A stretch of DNA of 14,885 nt from Rhodospirillales bacterium (GTDB lineage: Bacteria; Pseudomonadota; Alphaproteobacteria; Acetobacterales; Acetobacteraceae): positions 1-14,885 of the forward strand of contig JANXXW010000177.1 of the NCBI GenBank assembly GCA_025350425.1. The letters run 5' to 3'. Positions 6,467-14,885 of the stretch are shown piece after piece. The translations under genes and the position numbers were made by a program. Each line of letters opens with the position of its first letter. Position 1 is the stretch's first letter. Below the pieces are notes generated by a model. It was not told where the DNA came from, did not search any database, and saw nothing but the letters and a program-made list of their open reading frames with translations.

Positions 6467-7675
6467 CTACGCGGCACAGGCCGGATTCATCGGCAGGAAG
6501 GCGTCTGCCTGGGAAACCGTTCCAGTCGGCTCGTAATAGTCCCACGGTGCCGCCACCTGTTCCGGTCTTTTCACCTTGTAGAGAGTGAGGTCATAGAGCA
6601 CGCGGCCATCGGCGCGGACGGAACCCTGGTGCCCGAAATAGTCGATCTTCATGCCACGGAGCGCCTTGTTGACCGCAAGTGGATCGCGCGTGCCGGCCTG
6701 CTGCATGGCATTGAGGAAGTGCAGGCTGGCCGAGTAGATGGCGGCCTGGTCGCGGGTCGGCATAGCCTTGTGGGCGGTAAAGAAGCGGCGAGAGAAGGCA
6801 CGGGCGGCTTCGTTCTGGTCCCAGTAGAAGCCGGAGGCGAAGGTGAAGCCCTGGGCGACCTTTGGCGTGAGGGCGTGGATGTCGGTGATGTAGATGAGGA
6901 AGCCGGCCAGGATTTGCTTGCCGTCGGACCCGACACCGAACTCGCCGGCTTGCTTGATGCAGTTCACGAGGTCGTTGCCGACGCTGGCAAGGCCGATGAC
7001 CTCGGCACCCGATGCCTGCGCCTGCAAAAGCTGAGAGGAGAAATCCGTGTTTCCGATGGGGTAGCGGGTTTCGCCGAGAACGTGCCCCCCTCCCGCCAGG
7101 ATGACTTCGGTAGCCTGGCGCTGGAGGGCGGCGCCAAAGGAGAAGTCGACGGTGATGAAGAACCATGTCTTACCGCCGTTGGCGAGCACTTGCCCGGCCG
7201 TGCCGGCGGCCAGCGCGTGGGTGTCGTCAGCCCAGTGAATGCTGGTGGGGGAGCAGGATTTGGAGGTGAACTCCGAAGCAGCGGCGGCGGTGATGATAAC
7301 GGTCTTCCTCATGCGCGCCGCGATCTGCTGGACGGCGGCGGCGATGGGGGTGACGGGAAGGTCGGTGATCATGTCCACGCCCTCGGTGTCATACCAACGG
7401 CTGGCGATGGCGGAGGCGATGTCGGGCTTGTTCTGGGTGTCGGCGTGGAGGATTTCGATTTTGTGGCCGAGCACGTCACCGCCGAAATCGGCGGCGGCCA
7501 TCTGTGCCGCCAGAATGGAGCCGCGACCGGCGGAGTCGGCGTAGGGGCCGTTTTCGTCCGTGAGCACGCCAATACGGATAGGACCGGTGGCCTGGGCGCG
7601 GGCGCGACGGGACAGGAATGCCGTGGCGCCCGCGCCGGCGAGCGCCGAACGTCGTCCAAGACAGATGTCACTCAT
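6467..7675 (-). CDS. Solo ABC substrate-binding protein, branched-chain amino acid type (Peripla_BP_6)
   Basis: Periplasmic ligand-binding protein of 402 aa. Residues 1-29 form an export signal: LGRRSALAGAGATAFLSRRARAQA, with a twin arginine at residues 8-9 and a likely cut after ARA or AQA, so Tat export is plausible although the motif is not canonical. The mature start IRIGVLTDENGPYADSAGRGSILAAQMAA is the usual Leu/Ile/Val- or amide-binding fold opening, and HKIEILHADTQNKPDIA follows as in that family. The ligand cannot be read from sequence. No permease or ATPase genes adjoin it; the neighbours are the SUF operon and a lytic transglycosylase. The start ATG has a GGGGG run about 6 bases upstream. 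It could serve a transporter encoded elsewhere or act in sensing. Confidence 0.88.
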   Translation of the reverse strand: MSDICLGRRSALAGAGATAFLSRRARAQATGPIRIGVLTDENGPYADSAGRGSILAAQMAAADFGGDVLGHKIEILHADTQNKPDIASAIASRWYDTEGVDMITDLPVTPIAAAVQQIAARMRKTVIITAAAASEFTSKSCSPTSIHWADDTHALAAGTAGQVLANGGKTWFFITVDFSFGAALQRQATEVILAGGGHVLGETRYPIGNTDFSSQLLQAQASGAEVIGLASVGNDLVNCIKQAGEFGVGSDGKQILAGFLIYITDIHALTPKVAQGFTFASGFYWDQNEAARAFSRRFFTAHKAMPTRDQAAIYSASLHFLNAMQQAGTRDPLAVNKALRGMKIDYFGHQGSVRADGRVLYDLTLYKVKRPEQVAAPWDYYEPTGTVSQADAFLPMNPACAA

Positions 7676-7817
7676 GGCGTGCCCCCGGATTCTGACGGGA
7701 GAATGGATGGGAATGGGAGATTTTCACAAGCCCGGAGGCCCAGGATGGTCACCCTACGAAGCCCTCACCCGCCATGACGTGCTCGCCCTCGTCGGTGTCG
7801 CTGGCCTGATCCCGGTG

Positions 7818-7836
7818 AACCAGGCGGCCTGGGGTT
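7818..7836 (-). terminator. Weak hairpin at the end of the lytic transglycosylase gene
   Basis: Directly at the gene's stop codon, the minus strand reads AACCCCAGGCCGCCTGGTT, which can fold with a CCAGG/CCTGG stem and outer AA/TT pairs past a two-base bulge. No T-run follows, so it is at best a weak terminator or a 3' end stabiliser. Confidence 0.2.
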
Positions 7837-8939
7837 CAGGACTGGCTGCTCGGGGAGACCACGATGCAGCCTTTGTGGGACAAGCGTTCGCACGCCTGGG
7901 TCGCTGCTTCGCGGGAGAGGCCGGTGAGGCGGGCGCGGTAGAGAATGGCGTTGCCCTGCCGGACAGTGCCGACCGCCGGGTGGGCGCTGGCGAGCACGGC
8001 GGACGCTTGGCCTCGTGCGGCTTCCGCAGCCGATTGGGCCATGTTCGCATTGGCAAACGCACCGACCTGGATCGCCCAGGCGCCGGTGGTGGGACCACCG
8101 CGCGGCAATGGCACGGCCTCGGCCATCGCACGCGGCACGAAGTGGAAGCCGGGCGCACGCTGGGTGGCGGCGAATTCGACGCGGGGCGAGAACGCGACGG
8201 GCGCGGGCGCGGAACGCGGGGGTTCCGGCAATGCCGCCATCCGCACCGTGTCCCGGACGTAGCCCGTGCGGCGGTTCTCGGCCAAGGCGACCGGAGCGCC
8301 GCCATGGCTGCGGGGGTAACGGGGGCCGGCGGGAATATCGAGCGGCAGTTGGTTCATGGCGAGTTGCGAGGACTGCGACAGGCGCTGCGGCTGATCGTCG
8401 CCCATGCGCGCGCCGATCTTGGCAACGTAGCGACGCGTCTCCTCCGGCAGGCCCTTGCCGCGCGACAGGTAATCGTCGAGCCGGCCAGGACCGGCATTGT
8501 AGGCGGCGAGGAAGCCGGGCGAGCCGTACAGGTCATACATCTCGCGAAGATAGGCGGTGCCGGCCATGATGTTGTCGTGCGGTTCGTACGGGTCGTCCTC
8601 CAGGCCATACCTCGCCCTCAGCTCGTCGTAGGTGCCGGGCATCACCTGCATCAGGCCCATTGCACCTGGATCGGAAGTGATGAGCCGTCCGTGCTCATAG
8701 AGGCGTCCACCAGATTCCTGGCGCATCACCTCGCGCACCCAACGTTCTGGCACATCGTATTTCGCCGCCGCTTCGACGATATATGGCCCCCATGGGTCTG
8801 AAGCAGGGCCGGGCGCCGTGTAATCCTTGCGGGCATGGGCGAGGTATTGCGCCGCTTCCTTCACCTGATTGACGGGTTGGGTGGCGCAGGCCGAGACCAA
8901 CGCGAGCACCGCGACACAGCCAAACAGGCGGAAATGCAT
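7836..8939 (-). CDS. Lipoprotein lytic transglycosylase with C-terminal SPOR domain
   Basis: Peptidoglycan-cleaving SLT enzyme, 367 aa from ATG 8939. A lipoprotein signal MHFRLFGCVAVLALVSAC ends in the lipobox LVSAC (lipidated C18), placing it at the periplasmic face of a membrane. The SLT domain spans about residues 50-180: catalytic E75 in RQESGG, GAMGLMQVMPGTYDEL (92-107), and AYNAGPGRLDDYL (146-158). A proline-rich linker follows, then a SPOR-type domain from about residue 285 (WAIQVGAFANANMAQSAAEAA). SPOR domains bind denuded glycan at division sites, so a septal role in cell wall turnover is likely. An in-frame ATG at 8984 would prepend 15 residues and spoil the signal peptide; GGAG about 11 bases before 8939 supports the shorter form. 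It resembles RlpA/MltE-class fusions but is best left unnamed. Confidence 0.93.
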   Translation of the reverse strand: MHFRLFGCVAVLALVSACATQPVNQVKEAAQYLAHARKDYTAPGPASDPWGPYIVEAAAKYDVPERWVREVMRQESGGRLYEHGRLITSDPGAMGLMQVMPGTYDELRARYGLEDDPYEPHDNIMAGTAYLREMYDLYGSPGFLAAYNAGPGRLDDYLSRGKGLPEETRRYVAKIGARMGDDQPQRLSQSSQLAMNQLPLDIPAGPRYPRSHGGAPVALAENRRTGYVRDTVRMAALPEPPRSAPAPVAFSPRVEFAATQRAPGFHFVPRAMAEAVPLPRGGPTTGAWAIQVGAFANANMAQSAAEAARGQASAVLASAHPAVGTVRQGNAILYRARLTGLSREAATQACERLSHKGCIVVSPSSQS

Positions 8940-9180
8940 ACGAGGGAGACTCCGTCGTGGCGCGGCCATCAAGAAAACGACCACAGGGCACGCCGACCCG
9001 GCGGGCCGCCGCTCATAATGCTAATCAACAACTGCGTCTAAGTCGTTAACGGAGAATGGTTTGTTGTGCAATTACGTTTCTCATTTGGTTTCGTGAATGG
9101 TGCAGGTCCGCCACAGTGAACAAAGCAGGACTGTCACCGCAGGTTGCGGCGGCGAGGTGGATGGGATATCGCCGCGCGCC
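8940..9180. promoter_or_regulatory. Divergent intergenic region between lytic transglycosylase and ABC exporter
   Basis: This spacer separates two divergent genes, so it should hold promoters for both. Bases about 9012-9100 are clearly richer in A and T than the surrounding DNA (cataatgctaatcaacaac and ttgtgcaattacgtttctc). I could not identify a convincing -35/-10 pair with proper spacing on either strand, nor an operator repeat. An in-frame ATG at 9097 would extend the exporter gene into this region. Confidence 0.45.
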
Positions 9181-10038
9181 ATGAGCAGCGCTTCCTTCGC
9201 CGGCCCGAGAAGCGACGTGGTTCTCGACCTCACGCCCGATGTGACACTCGCCGACCGGCAACGGATGGCGGGACAGGACATGCGCGAGTCGGTCGGTCTG
9301 TGGCGTTTGTCGTGGACCCTGGCGTGGCTCGACATCAAGCTGCGCTATCGCGGCTCGACGCTCGGCCCGTTCTGGCTGACGCTGTCAACGGCGGCGATGG
9401 TGGGCGCGCTGGGCTTGCTCAACTCCGTGCTGTTCAAGATGGAAATCCACAGCTACCTGCCCTTCCTGGCGCTATCGCTGGTGCTGTGGGGCTTCATCGG
9501 GACATTGGTGCAGGACGCCTGCGTATGTTTCACCGGGGCCGAGGGTATGATCCGCTCGGTGCGGCTGCCATTCTCGCTTTACGCCACACGGGTCGTGCTG
9601 CGGAATCTGATGGTGCTGGCGCATAACGTGGTTGTGGTGGTGGTGGTCTACATCGCGCTGGACACATGGCCGGGCACGCGCGCGGTGCTCGCAGTGCCGG
9701 CGTTCGCGATCTGGCTGGTCGACGGGCTGGCGCTCTCTATCCTGTTGGGGGCGTTCTGCGCCCGGTTCCGCGATATCCCGCCCATCGTCGGCAGCATCAT
9801 GCAAATGGCGTTCTTCGTCAGCGGCGTGATCTACAAGCCCAGCCAGTTGGGCGCGCACGAATGGCTGCTCGACCTGAACCCGTTCTTCTCCATCCTGGAA
9901 ATCGTGCGCGGCCCATTGATGGGCGTGATACCGAGCTCTTCTACTTACCTGTCGGCGGTGGCCTACTCGCTGGTGATCTGCATTGTCACGTGGCTGTTAT
10001 TCGCCCGGGTGCGCGGTCGCATCGCGTTCTGGATCTGA
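9181..10038 (+). CDS. ABC-2 type polysaccharide/O-antigen export permease
   Basis: Integral inner-membrane subunit of an ABC exporter, 285 aa from ATG 9181. A cytoplasmic N-terminal segment leads to WLDIKLRYRGSTLGPFWLTL, the conserved entry motif of the KpsM/Wzm/TagG permease family. About six membrane segments follow (around VGALGLLNSVLF, YLPFLALSLVLWGFIG, NVVVVVVVYIALD, LALSILLGAFCARF, IMQMAFFVSGVIY and AVAYSLVICIVTWLLFA). The RDIPPIVGSIMQMAFF and LNPFFSILEIVRGP blocks and the C-terminal GRIAFWI are also typical. An ATG at 9097 is possible, but its 28 extra residues look non-conserved; no strong ribosome site decides between them. The ATPase gene follows after 4 bases. No glycosyltransferase genes are near, so the cargo is unknown. 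Confidence 0.88.
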   Translation: MSSASFAGPRSDVVLDLTPDVTLADRQRMAGQDMRESVGLWRLSWTLAWLDIKLRYRGSTLGPFWLTLSTAAMVGALGLLNSVLFKMEIHSYLPFLALSLVLWGFIGTLVQDACVCFTGAEGMIRSVRLPFSLYATRVVLRNLMVLAHNVVVVVVVYIALDTWPGTRAVLAVPAFAIWLVDGLALSILLGAFCARFRDIPPIVGSIMQMAFFVSGVIYKPSQLGAHEWLLDLNPFFSILEIVRGPLMGVIPSSSTYLSAVAYSLVICIVTWLLFARVRGRIAFWI

Positions 10039-10042
10039 GGCA

Positions 10043-10834
10043 ATGAGCGCCAAGATCGAAGCCACCGATGTCAGCGTGGATTTTCCGCTGTACCACGGCA
10101 ATGCGCGCAGCCTGAAGCGGACCGTGATGTCCAGCGTATCGGGTCGAATGGGATCCGACGCCAAGAACCGTATCGTGGTCCAGGCACTGCGAAACGTCAG
10201 TTTCAAGCTGGGAAGCGGTGACCGGCTGGGCCTCGTGGGTGGCAACGGCGCAGGCAAGACGACGCTGCTTCGTACGCTGGCGGGGATCTACGAACCGGTG
10301 CAGGGACGCGTGCGGGTGCAGGGCACGCTGAACGCGCTACTCGACCCCAATCTGGGCATGAACGTCGATCTCACCGGACGGGAGAACATCGCGTTGCGCG
10401 GGCTCTACACCGGTCTTGATGCGCGCGCGATTGCCCGGCTGGAGGAGGACGTGCGGGACTTCGCCCAGTTGGGCGACTTCCTCGATCTTCCCGTGCGCAT
10501 CTATAGTTCGGGCATGGTGGTGCGCCTGGGTTTCGCCCTGGCCACCGCGATCCGGCCGCAGGTGCTGTTGATGGACGAGTGGTTCCTGGCCGGAGACGCC
10601 GCCTTCATGGAAAAGGCACGGGCTCGCCTCGAGGATATGGTGCGGGGAGCGGAAATCCTGATCCTGTCGAGCCACCTCACCGACATCATCCTCGATTGGT
10701 GCAGCCGGGTCATCTGGATGGATCAGGGCCGCATCATCGCCGATGGCGAACCAGCGGCGGTCCTGGAACGCTATCTTGGCCACCCCGTCCGCGCGCCTGA
10801 GCCGGATGCCACCGAGACGGTAACCGCCGCCTGA
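10043..10834 (+). CDS. ABC exporter ATPase, polysaccharide/O-antigen type (KpsT/Wzt-like)
   Basis: Nucleotide-binding subunit, 263 aa, partner of the upstream permease. Motifs: Walker A GGNGAGKTT (66-74), YSSGM signature (154-158, the form usual in polysaccharide and teichoic acid exporters), Walker B VLLMDEWFLAGD (D178, E179), and switch histidine H211 in LSSHLTDII. An N-terminal extension SVDFPLYHGNARSLKRTVMS precedes the core, as in this family. The protein ends soon after the ATPase core at YLGHPVRAPEPDATETVTAA, so the carbohydrate-binding C-terminal domain of long Wzt proteins is absent and export should follow a KpsT-like, cap-independent mode. The ATG at 10043 comes 4 bases after the permease stop; the open frame extends upstream to 9983 inside the permease gene, but those residues do not match the family. 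Confidence 0.92.
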   Translation: MSAKIEATDVSVDFPLYHGNARSLKRTVMSSVSGRMGSDAKNRIVVQALRNVSFKLGSGDRLGLVGGNGAGKTTLLRTLAGIYEPVQGRVRVQGTLNALLDPNLGMNVDLTGRENIALRGLYTGLDARAIARLEEDVRDFAQLGDFLDLPVRIYSSGMVVRLGFALATAIRPQVLLMDEWFLAGDAAFMEKARARLEDMVRGAEILILSSHLTDIILDWCSRVIWMDQGRIIADGEPAAVLERYLGHPVRAPEPDATETVTAA

Positions 10835-10892
10835 CAGCCAGTGACTTGCTTGCTTGCCGAGCGGTAGAACCAGCAGAACGGCCGCATAGCCT
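10835..10892. other. Short convergent intergenic spacer
   Basis: Fifty-eight bases separate the stop codons of two convergent genes. It contains a small tandem repeat, CTTG three times (10845-10856). I see no GC-rich stem followed by a T-run on either strand, so no intrinsic terminator can be named. Confidence 0.5.
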
Positions 10893-12662
<1,770 letters not shown>

Positions 12663-12674
12663 GATGGGCGTGTA

Positions 12675-13826
12675 TCAGCGTGGGCGGCGGCGTGCCAGTT
12701 CGGCGGCGACATCGGCCTCACAGCCTTGTTCGAGCCACCAGGCGCGGAGGTCGCGCAGGATGACGCCCATCTCCGGACCCGGCGGGATGCCGATGACCTG
12801 GAGGTCTCGGCCCTGGAGCGGAAACACTGGCACGGGCATGGTTTGGATGCGGGCGCCAAGGGCGGGGGAGCGCTGGGCGAGCCAAGCCCGGCCGGTGAGG
12901 ATATCGGGCTTGGTATCGGCGAGGGCGCGGCGGAGATCGGTGTCGGTGGCGGTCTCCGGGAGGGCTGGGGCGGCCGCGAGAGCAGTGAGTTTGTCTTGTT
13001 CGGCTGTGGAGAGGCGAAGGCGGGAGGTGTCTCGGGGACCGAGGGCGGCGAGCGTGAGGATCGCGTCGGGCAGGTCCATTGGTCGAGAAGGAAAGTGAGA
13101 GTCCCCGGCCCTCGCCGAGGATGACGGTGCGTGAGGCAGTATGGCGTCCAGCACTCCAAGGTCGTGCATGAGGGTGATGGTGGGCCATGGGTCGGGAGTG
13201 ACGAGAATACGTTTGAGTTCGCTCCAGACCCGTTCGCCAGAGAGTTGGGCCAAGCCCGGCACACCGGCGCGGATGGGGGCCATGACGGAGCGGTCAGGTT
13301 CGCCGGTGCCGTAACGGGCCTGGAACCGGAAGTAGCGGAGAATGCGGAGGTAGTCTTCGGCTATGCGGAGGGCTGGATCGCCGACGAAGCGGACGCGGCC
13401 GGCGTGCAGGTCGGGTATGCCTGTGAAATAGTCGAAAACCTGCCCGTCCGGCGTCATCGAGAGGGCGTTGATGGTGAAGTCGCGCCTCGCCGCGTCGGCG
13501 CGCCAGTCCTGGGTGAACTCTACGCGGGCGTGGCGGCCATCGGTTTCGACGTCGCGGCGCAGGGTGGTGACCTCAAAGCCGCGATGGTCGGCTATGGCGG
13601 TGATGGTGCCATGGTCGAGGCCAGTGGGAACGGCTTTTAGACCAGCCCGGCGCAGGGCTGCTGCGACTTCGTCGGGTGAATGGGGAGTCGCCAAGTCGAT
13701 GTCGGCGATGGGACGGCCGGCAATGGCGTCGCGGACGGCGCCTCCGACGATCCGGGCCTCGGGGAGGGCTGCAAGGACAGCGCGCAGGGCGGGATCATCG
13801 AGGAAGGCGGGGTGGTCCAGCCTCAT
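12675..13826 (-). CDS. cca: CCA tRNA nucleotidyltransferase (class II, polyA-polymerase family)
   Basis: Adds or repairs the 3'-terminal CCA of tRNAs using CTP and ATP. The protein is 383 aa from ATG 13826. The head domain shows RIVGGAVRDAIAGRPIADIDLAT: GG at 28-29, RD at 32-33 and the metal-binding D42/D44 pair. RRDFTINALSM (114-123) and the neck motif EDYLRILRYFRFQARYG (157-173) follow. The C-terminal body is divergent, as usual, and contains an apparent hairpin-derived insertion at about residues 234-246. The ending GIPPGPEMGVILRDLRAWWLEQGC is typical of alphaproteobacterial homologues. A GTG at 13844 overlapping the DUF6111 stop (GTGA) would add 6 residues and is a fair alternative start. 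The open frame extends to 14288, but that part is antiparallel read-through of neighbours. Activity (full CCA-adding or A-adding only) cannot be told. Confidence 0.93.
   Translation of the reverse strand: MRLDHPAFLDDPALRAVLAALPEARIVGGAVRDAIAGRPIADIDLATPHSPDEVAAALRRAGLKAVPTGLDHGTITAIADHRGFEVTTLRRDVETDGRHARVEFTQDWRADAARRDFTINALSMTPDGQVFDYFTGIPDLHAGRVRFVGDPALRIAEDYLRILRYFRFQARYGTGEPDRSVMAPIRAGVPGLAQLSGERVWSELKRILVTPDPWPTITLMHDLGVLDAILPHAPSSSARAGDSHFPSRPMDLPDAILTLAALGPRDTSRLRLSTAEQDKLTALAAAPALPETATDTDLRRALADTKPDILTGRAWLAQRSPALGARIQTMPVPVFPLQGRDLQVIGIPPGPEMGVILRDLRAWWLEQGCEADVAAELARRRPR
13102..13121. repeat. REP-like hairpin embedded in cca
   Basis: The plus strand reads TCCCCGG-CCCTCG-CCGAGGA: 7-base arms with one G-T wobble around a 6-base loop. 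On the minus strand it is preceded by GTCAT, giving GTCATCCTCGG, which resembles the GTCATCC-type starts of dispersed palindromic repeats known from many proteobacteria. It is translated as part of SSSARAGDSHFP in the cca product. Identification as a repeat family member is inference, since only one copy is visible here. Confidence 0.4.
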
Positions 13827-13840
13827 CGCGGGCTGGCCGA

Positions 13841-14074
13841 TCACCTGACGCCGTGACCCTGCGTGATCTGGCCGTCCTGCATGGTGGCCGGGATGTAGAC
13901 GACGCCCAGGTCGAGGCGACGTTCCAGGCCATACAGGATCGTGGCACCCGCCATGACGACGAACACCACACCAGCAAAAATTGCTATTTTTGGACCGACC
14001 CGTTCGAGCAGCAGCCATGCCAGGAACAGACCAAAGGGCACCAGGAACAAGCCGAATTCCGCGAGACGTAACAT
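13841..14074 (-). CDS. Small two-helix membrane protein, DUF6111-like
   Basis: Predicted inner-membrane protein of 77 aa with unknown function. Two hydrophobic helices are visible: residues about 6-25 (EFGLFLVPFGLFLAWLLLER) and about 30-49 (IAIFAGVVFVVMAGATILYG). A basic/charged stretch ERRLD and a C-terminal tail IPATMQDGQITQGHGVR follow. The tail pattern, with the pathway neighbours, resembles proteins labelled DUF6111 in alphaproteobacteria. The ATG at 14074 overlaps the TAA of the upstream Nudix gene by one base (TAATG), which fixes the start; an ORF running further upstream to 14155 reads through the Nudix gene in another frame. It sits between the Nudix and cca genes and is probably translated with them. 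Confidence 0.8.
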   Translation of the reverse strand: MLRLAEFGLFLVPFGLFLAWLLLERVGPKIAIFAGVVFVVMAGATILYGLERRLDLGVVYIPATMQDGQITQGHGVR

Positions 14075-14688
14075 TATTCCGCTCTGAGCCGCGTGGCGAT
14101 AGCCACCAGGATGGCGGCGGTCGCACCCCAGATGTAGTGGTCGGGATGCGGCCAAACCCAGAACTCCCGCGATCTGCCCCGAAAATGGGCACGCTTGCGT
14201 TGCGGAGCTTCGGGATCGAGGACGACGGAGAGCGGGAGCGCGAACACTGAGTCCACCTCATGGACAGAAAGACGAAGATTAAGGCCATCGAGGTCGATGC
14301 CAGTGGGCAACAGGCCGAGGATAGGCGTTATGCGATAGCCGGTGCCGGTAAGGTAGTCTCCCATACGGCCGGCAATTTCGACCTGGGACGGGTCGAGATT
14401 GATCTCCTCCTGCGCCTCACGCAGGGCAGCAGCCTCGGCGTCGCGGTCCTCGGGATCAATGCGGCCACCTGGAAAGCTGACTTGGCCGGCATGGGTGCTG
14501 AGATGTGCAGTCCGCTTGGTGAGCAACACGCCGGGCGTGGGACCAAGCAGAAAAGGCACCAGGACAGCGGCCGGTATCGGTGTACCGGCGGCCAAGTCTA
14601 CCGCGTCGTCGGAGCCGATCGGGGCGGCGACCGCTTCGACAAGAGAACTGGGCGCGGCGAGACGGGCGCGCAACTCGGCGGGGTTCAA
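14074..14688 (-). CDS. Nudix hydrolase, CoA pyrophosphatase type (NudL-like)
   Basis: Cytoplasmic metal-dependent hydrolase of 204 aa, expected to split CoA or acyl-CoA into phosphopantetheine and 3',5'-ADP. The CoA-specific signature LLTKRTAHLSTHAGQVSFPGG (about 55-75) runs into the Nudix box, where AALREAQEEINLD carries the metal-binding glutamates E91, E94 and E95. The usual glycine after EEx is asparagine (N97); E. coli NudL also departs from glycine here as I recall it, so this need not mean loss of activity. The start is TTG at 14688, overlapping the DUF1285 stop by 4 bases (TTGA), with a strong GGGAGAA just upstream; no ATG or GTG fits better. The stop overlaps the DUF6111 start by one base. 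Confidence 0.92.
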   Translation of the reverse strand: MNPAELRARLAAPSSLVEAVAAPIGSDDAVDLAAGTPIPAAVLVPFLLGPTPGVLLTKRTAHLSTHAGQVSFPGGRIDPEDRDAEAAALREAQEEINLDPSQVEIAGRMGDYLTGTGYRITPILGLLPTGIDLDGLNLRLSVHEVDSVFALPLSVVLDPEAPQRKRAHFRGRSREFWVWPHPDHYIWGATAAILVAIATRLRAE

Positions 14689-14885
14689 GCTTCTCCCGGA
14701 GGCATCTCGCCCAGCGCAAAGAATTTATGACAGCTCCAGACGCCCAACATGAGCCGACCATGGACCATGCTGGGCTCGGCTAGCGCCACAAGCTCATAAT
14801 ATACCGCACGGCCGATGCGGGCTTCCACGGGGGGGCAGCCGTCGTTGGCGCGAAGGCGGATGTAGGGAGTGGGATCGCAGGTCAG
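14685..14885 (-). CDS. DUF1285 family protein (N-terminus beyond window)
   Basis: C-terminal 66 residues of a protein that enters from the right edge. Translated from the minus strand it reads LTCDPTPYIRLRANDGCPPVEARIGRAVYYELVALAEPS, then GRLMLGVWSCHKFFALGEMPPGEA and a TGA stop. The order PY-IR-R, then ARIGRAVYYELVALAE, then GVWS..FF.LG is the C-terminal pattern of DUF1285 proteins, which are of unknown function. It overlaps the Nudix start by 4 bases. The same neighbourhood (DUF1285, CoA pyrophosphatase, cca) recurs in alphaproteobacteria, which supports the call. Confidence 0.75.
   Translation of the reverse strand: MTCDPTPYIRLRANDGCPPVEARIGRAVYYELVALAEPSMVHGRLMLGVWSCHKFFALGEMPPGEA
14691..14697 (-). 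promoter_or_regulatory. Ribosome binding site deciding the TTG start of the Nudix gene
   Basis: GGGAGAA on the minus strand, two bases before TTG (the GGAG core is four bases away). It lies inside the last codons of the DUF1285 gene, supporting translational coupling and the rare TTG start. Confidence 0.7.

Noticed and set aside
6416..7777. 453-codon open frame on the plus strand opposite the binding-protein gene
   Set aside because: Its glycine/valine/aspartate-rich sequence is what GC-rich codon bias gives antisense to a real gene; the opposite strand has a clear signal peptide and family motifs.
7560..8801. 413-codon open frame on the plus strand opposite the lytic transglycosylase
   Set aside because: No recognisable domain; the opposite strand has a lipobox, SLT motifs and a SPOR domain. 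Only its start region in the intergenic gap deserved a separate note.
9001..9100. AT-rich stretch as a possible small RNA or attachment site
   Set aside because: No stem-loop with a T-run, no tRNA-like fold and no flanking direct repeat; its place between divergent genes is explained by promoters.
14086..14100. Asparagine in place of glycine in the Nudix box as a sign of inactivation
   Set aside because: The change is actually near position 14398 in the gene, and CoA-type Nudix enzymes tolerate departures there; all metal-binding glutamates are present.
13827..14288. N-terminal extension of the cca reading frame up to 14288
   Set aside because: These 154 codons run through the DUF6111 and Nudix genes in another frame and show no CCA-enzyme sequence; the recognisable domain starts at 13826.

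Overview
The window looks like chromosomal DNA of a GC-rich alphaproteobacterium, most likely an acetic-acid-bacterium relative (Acetobacteraceae). This rests on gene order and protein character: a SUF operon carrying SufU and SufT behind an Rrf2 regulator, and a DUF1285 / Nudix / DUF6111 / cca cluster. No database search was possible. I see no rRNA, tRNA, CRISPR array, insertion sequence or phage gene. Almost all DNA is used by 15 protein genes, and no gene-free stretch exceeds about 240 bases.

Left block, 1-6466, minus strand. This is a complete-looking SUF iron-sulfur cluster operon, read from right to left: Rrf2-type regulator, sufB, sufC, sufD, sufS, sufU, sufT and a sufA/HesB-type carrier cut by the window edge. 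From sufB to sufT the genes are packed with 4-8 base overlaps or gaps of about 10 bases, so translation is probably coupled. SufS takes sulfur from cysteine, SufU relays it, SufBC2D assembles the cluster using SufC ATPase activity, and SufT and the A-type protein act in maturation and delivery. A 17-bp palindrome lies 17 bases upstream of the regulator start and may be its operator, or a terminator/attenuator hairpin.

Middle block, 6467-10834. A solo periplasmic substrate-binding protein of the branched-chain-amino-acid type (minus strand) has no permease or ATPase partners here. Next is a lipoprotein lytic transglycosylase with a C-terminal SPOR domain (minus). Divergent from it, on the plus strand, is a two-gene ABC-2 exporter (permease plus ATPase) of the polysaccharide/O-antigen export type.

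Right block, 10893-14885, minus strand. A tightly packed housekeeping cluster reads from right to left: DUF1285 protein (cut by the edge), CoA-pyrophosphatase-type Nudix hydrolase starting at TTG, a small DUF6111-type membrane protein, CCA tRNA nucleotidyltransferase, and an MsbA-like ABC exporter half-transporter. Two oddities sit inside coding DNA: a perfect (GCC)10 run encoding ten alanines in the exporter ATPase domain, and a REP-like hairpin that appears to be inserted in frame in the cca gene.

I did not find a convincing new multi-gene system. The best leads are the regulatory palindrome, the SufU variant with an extra CxxC, the hairpin inside cca, and the polyalanine tract.
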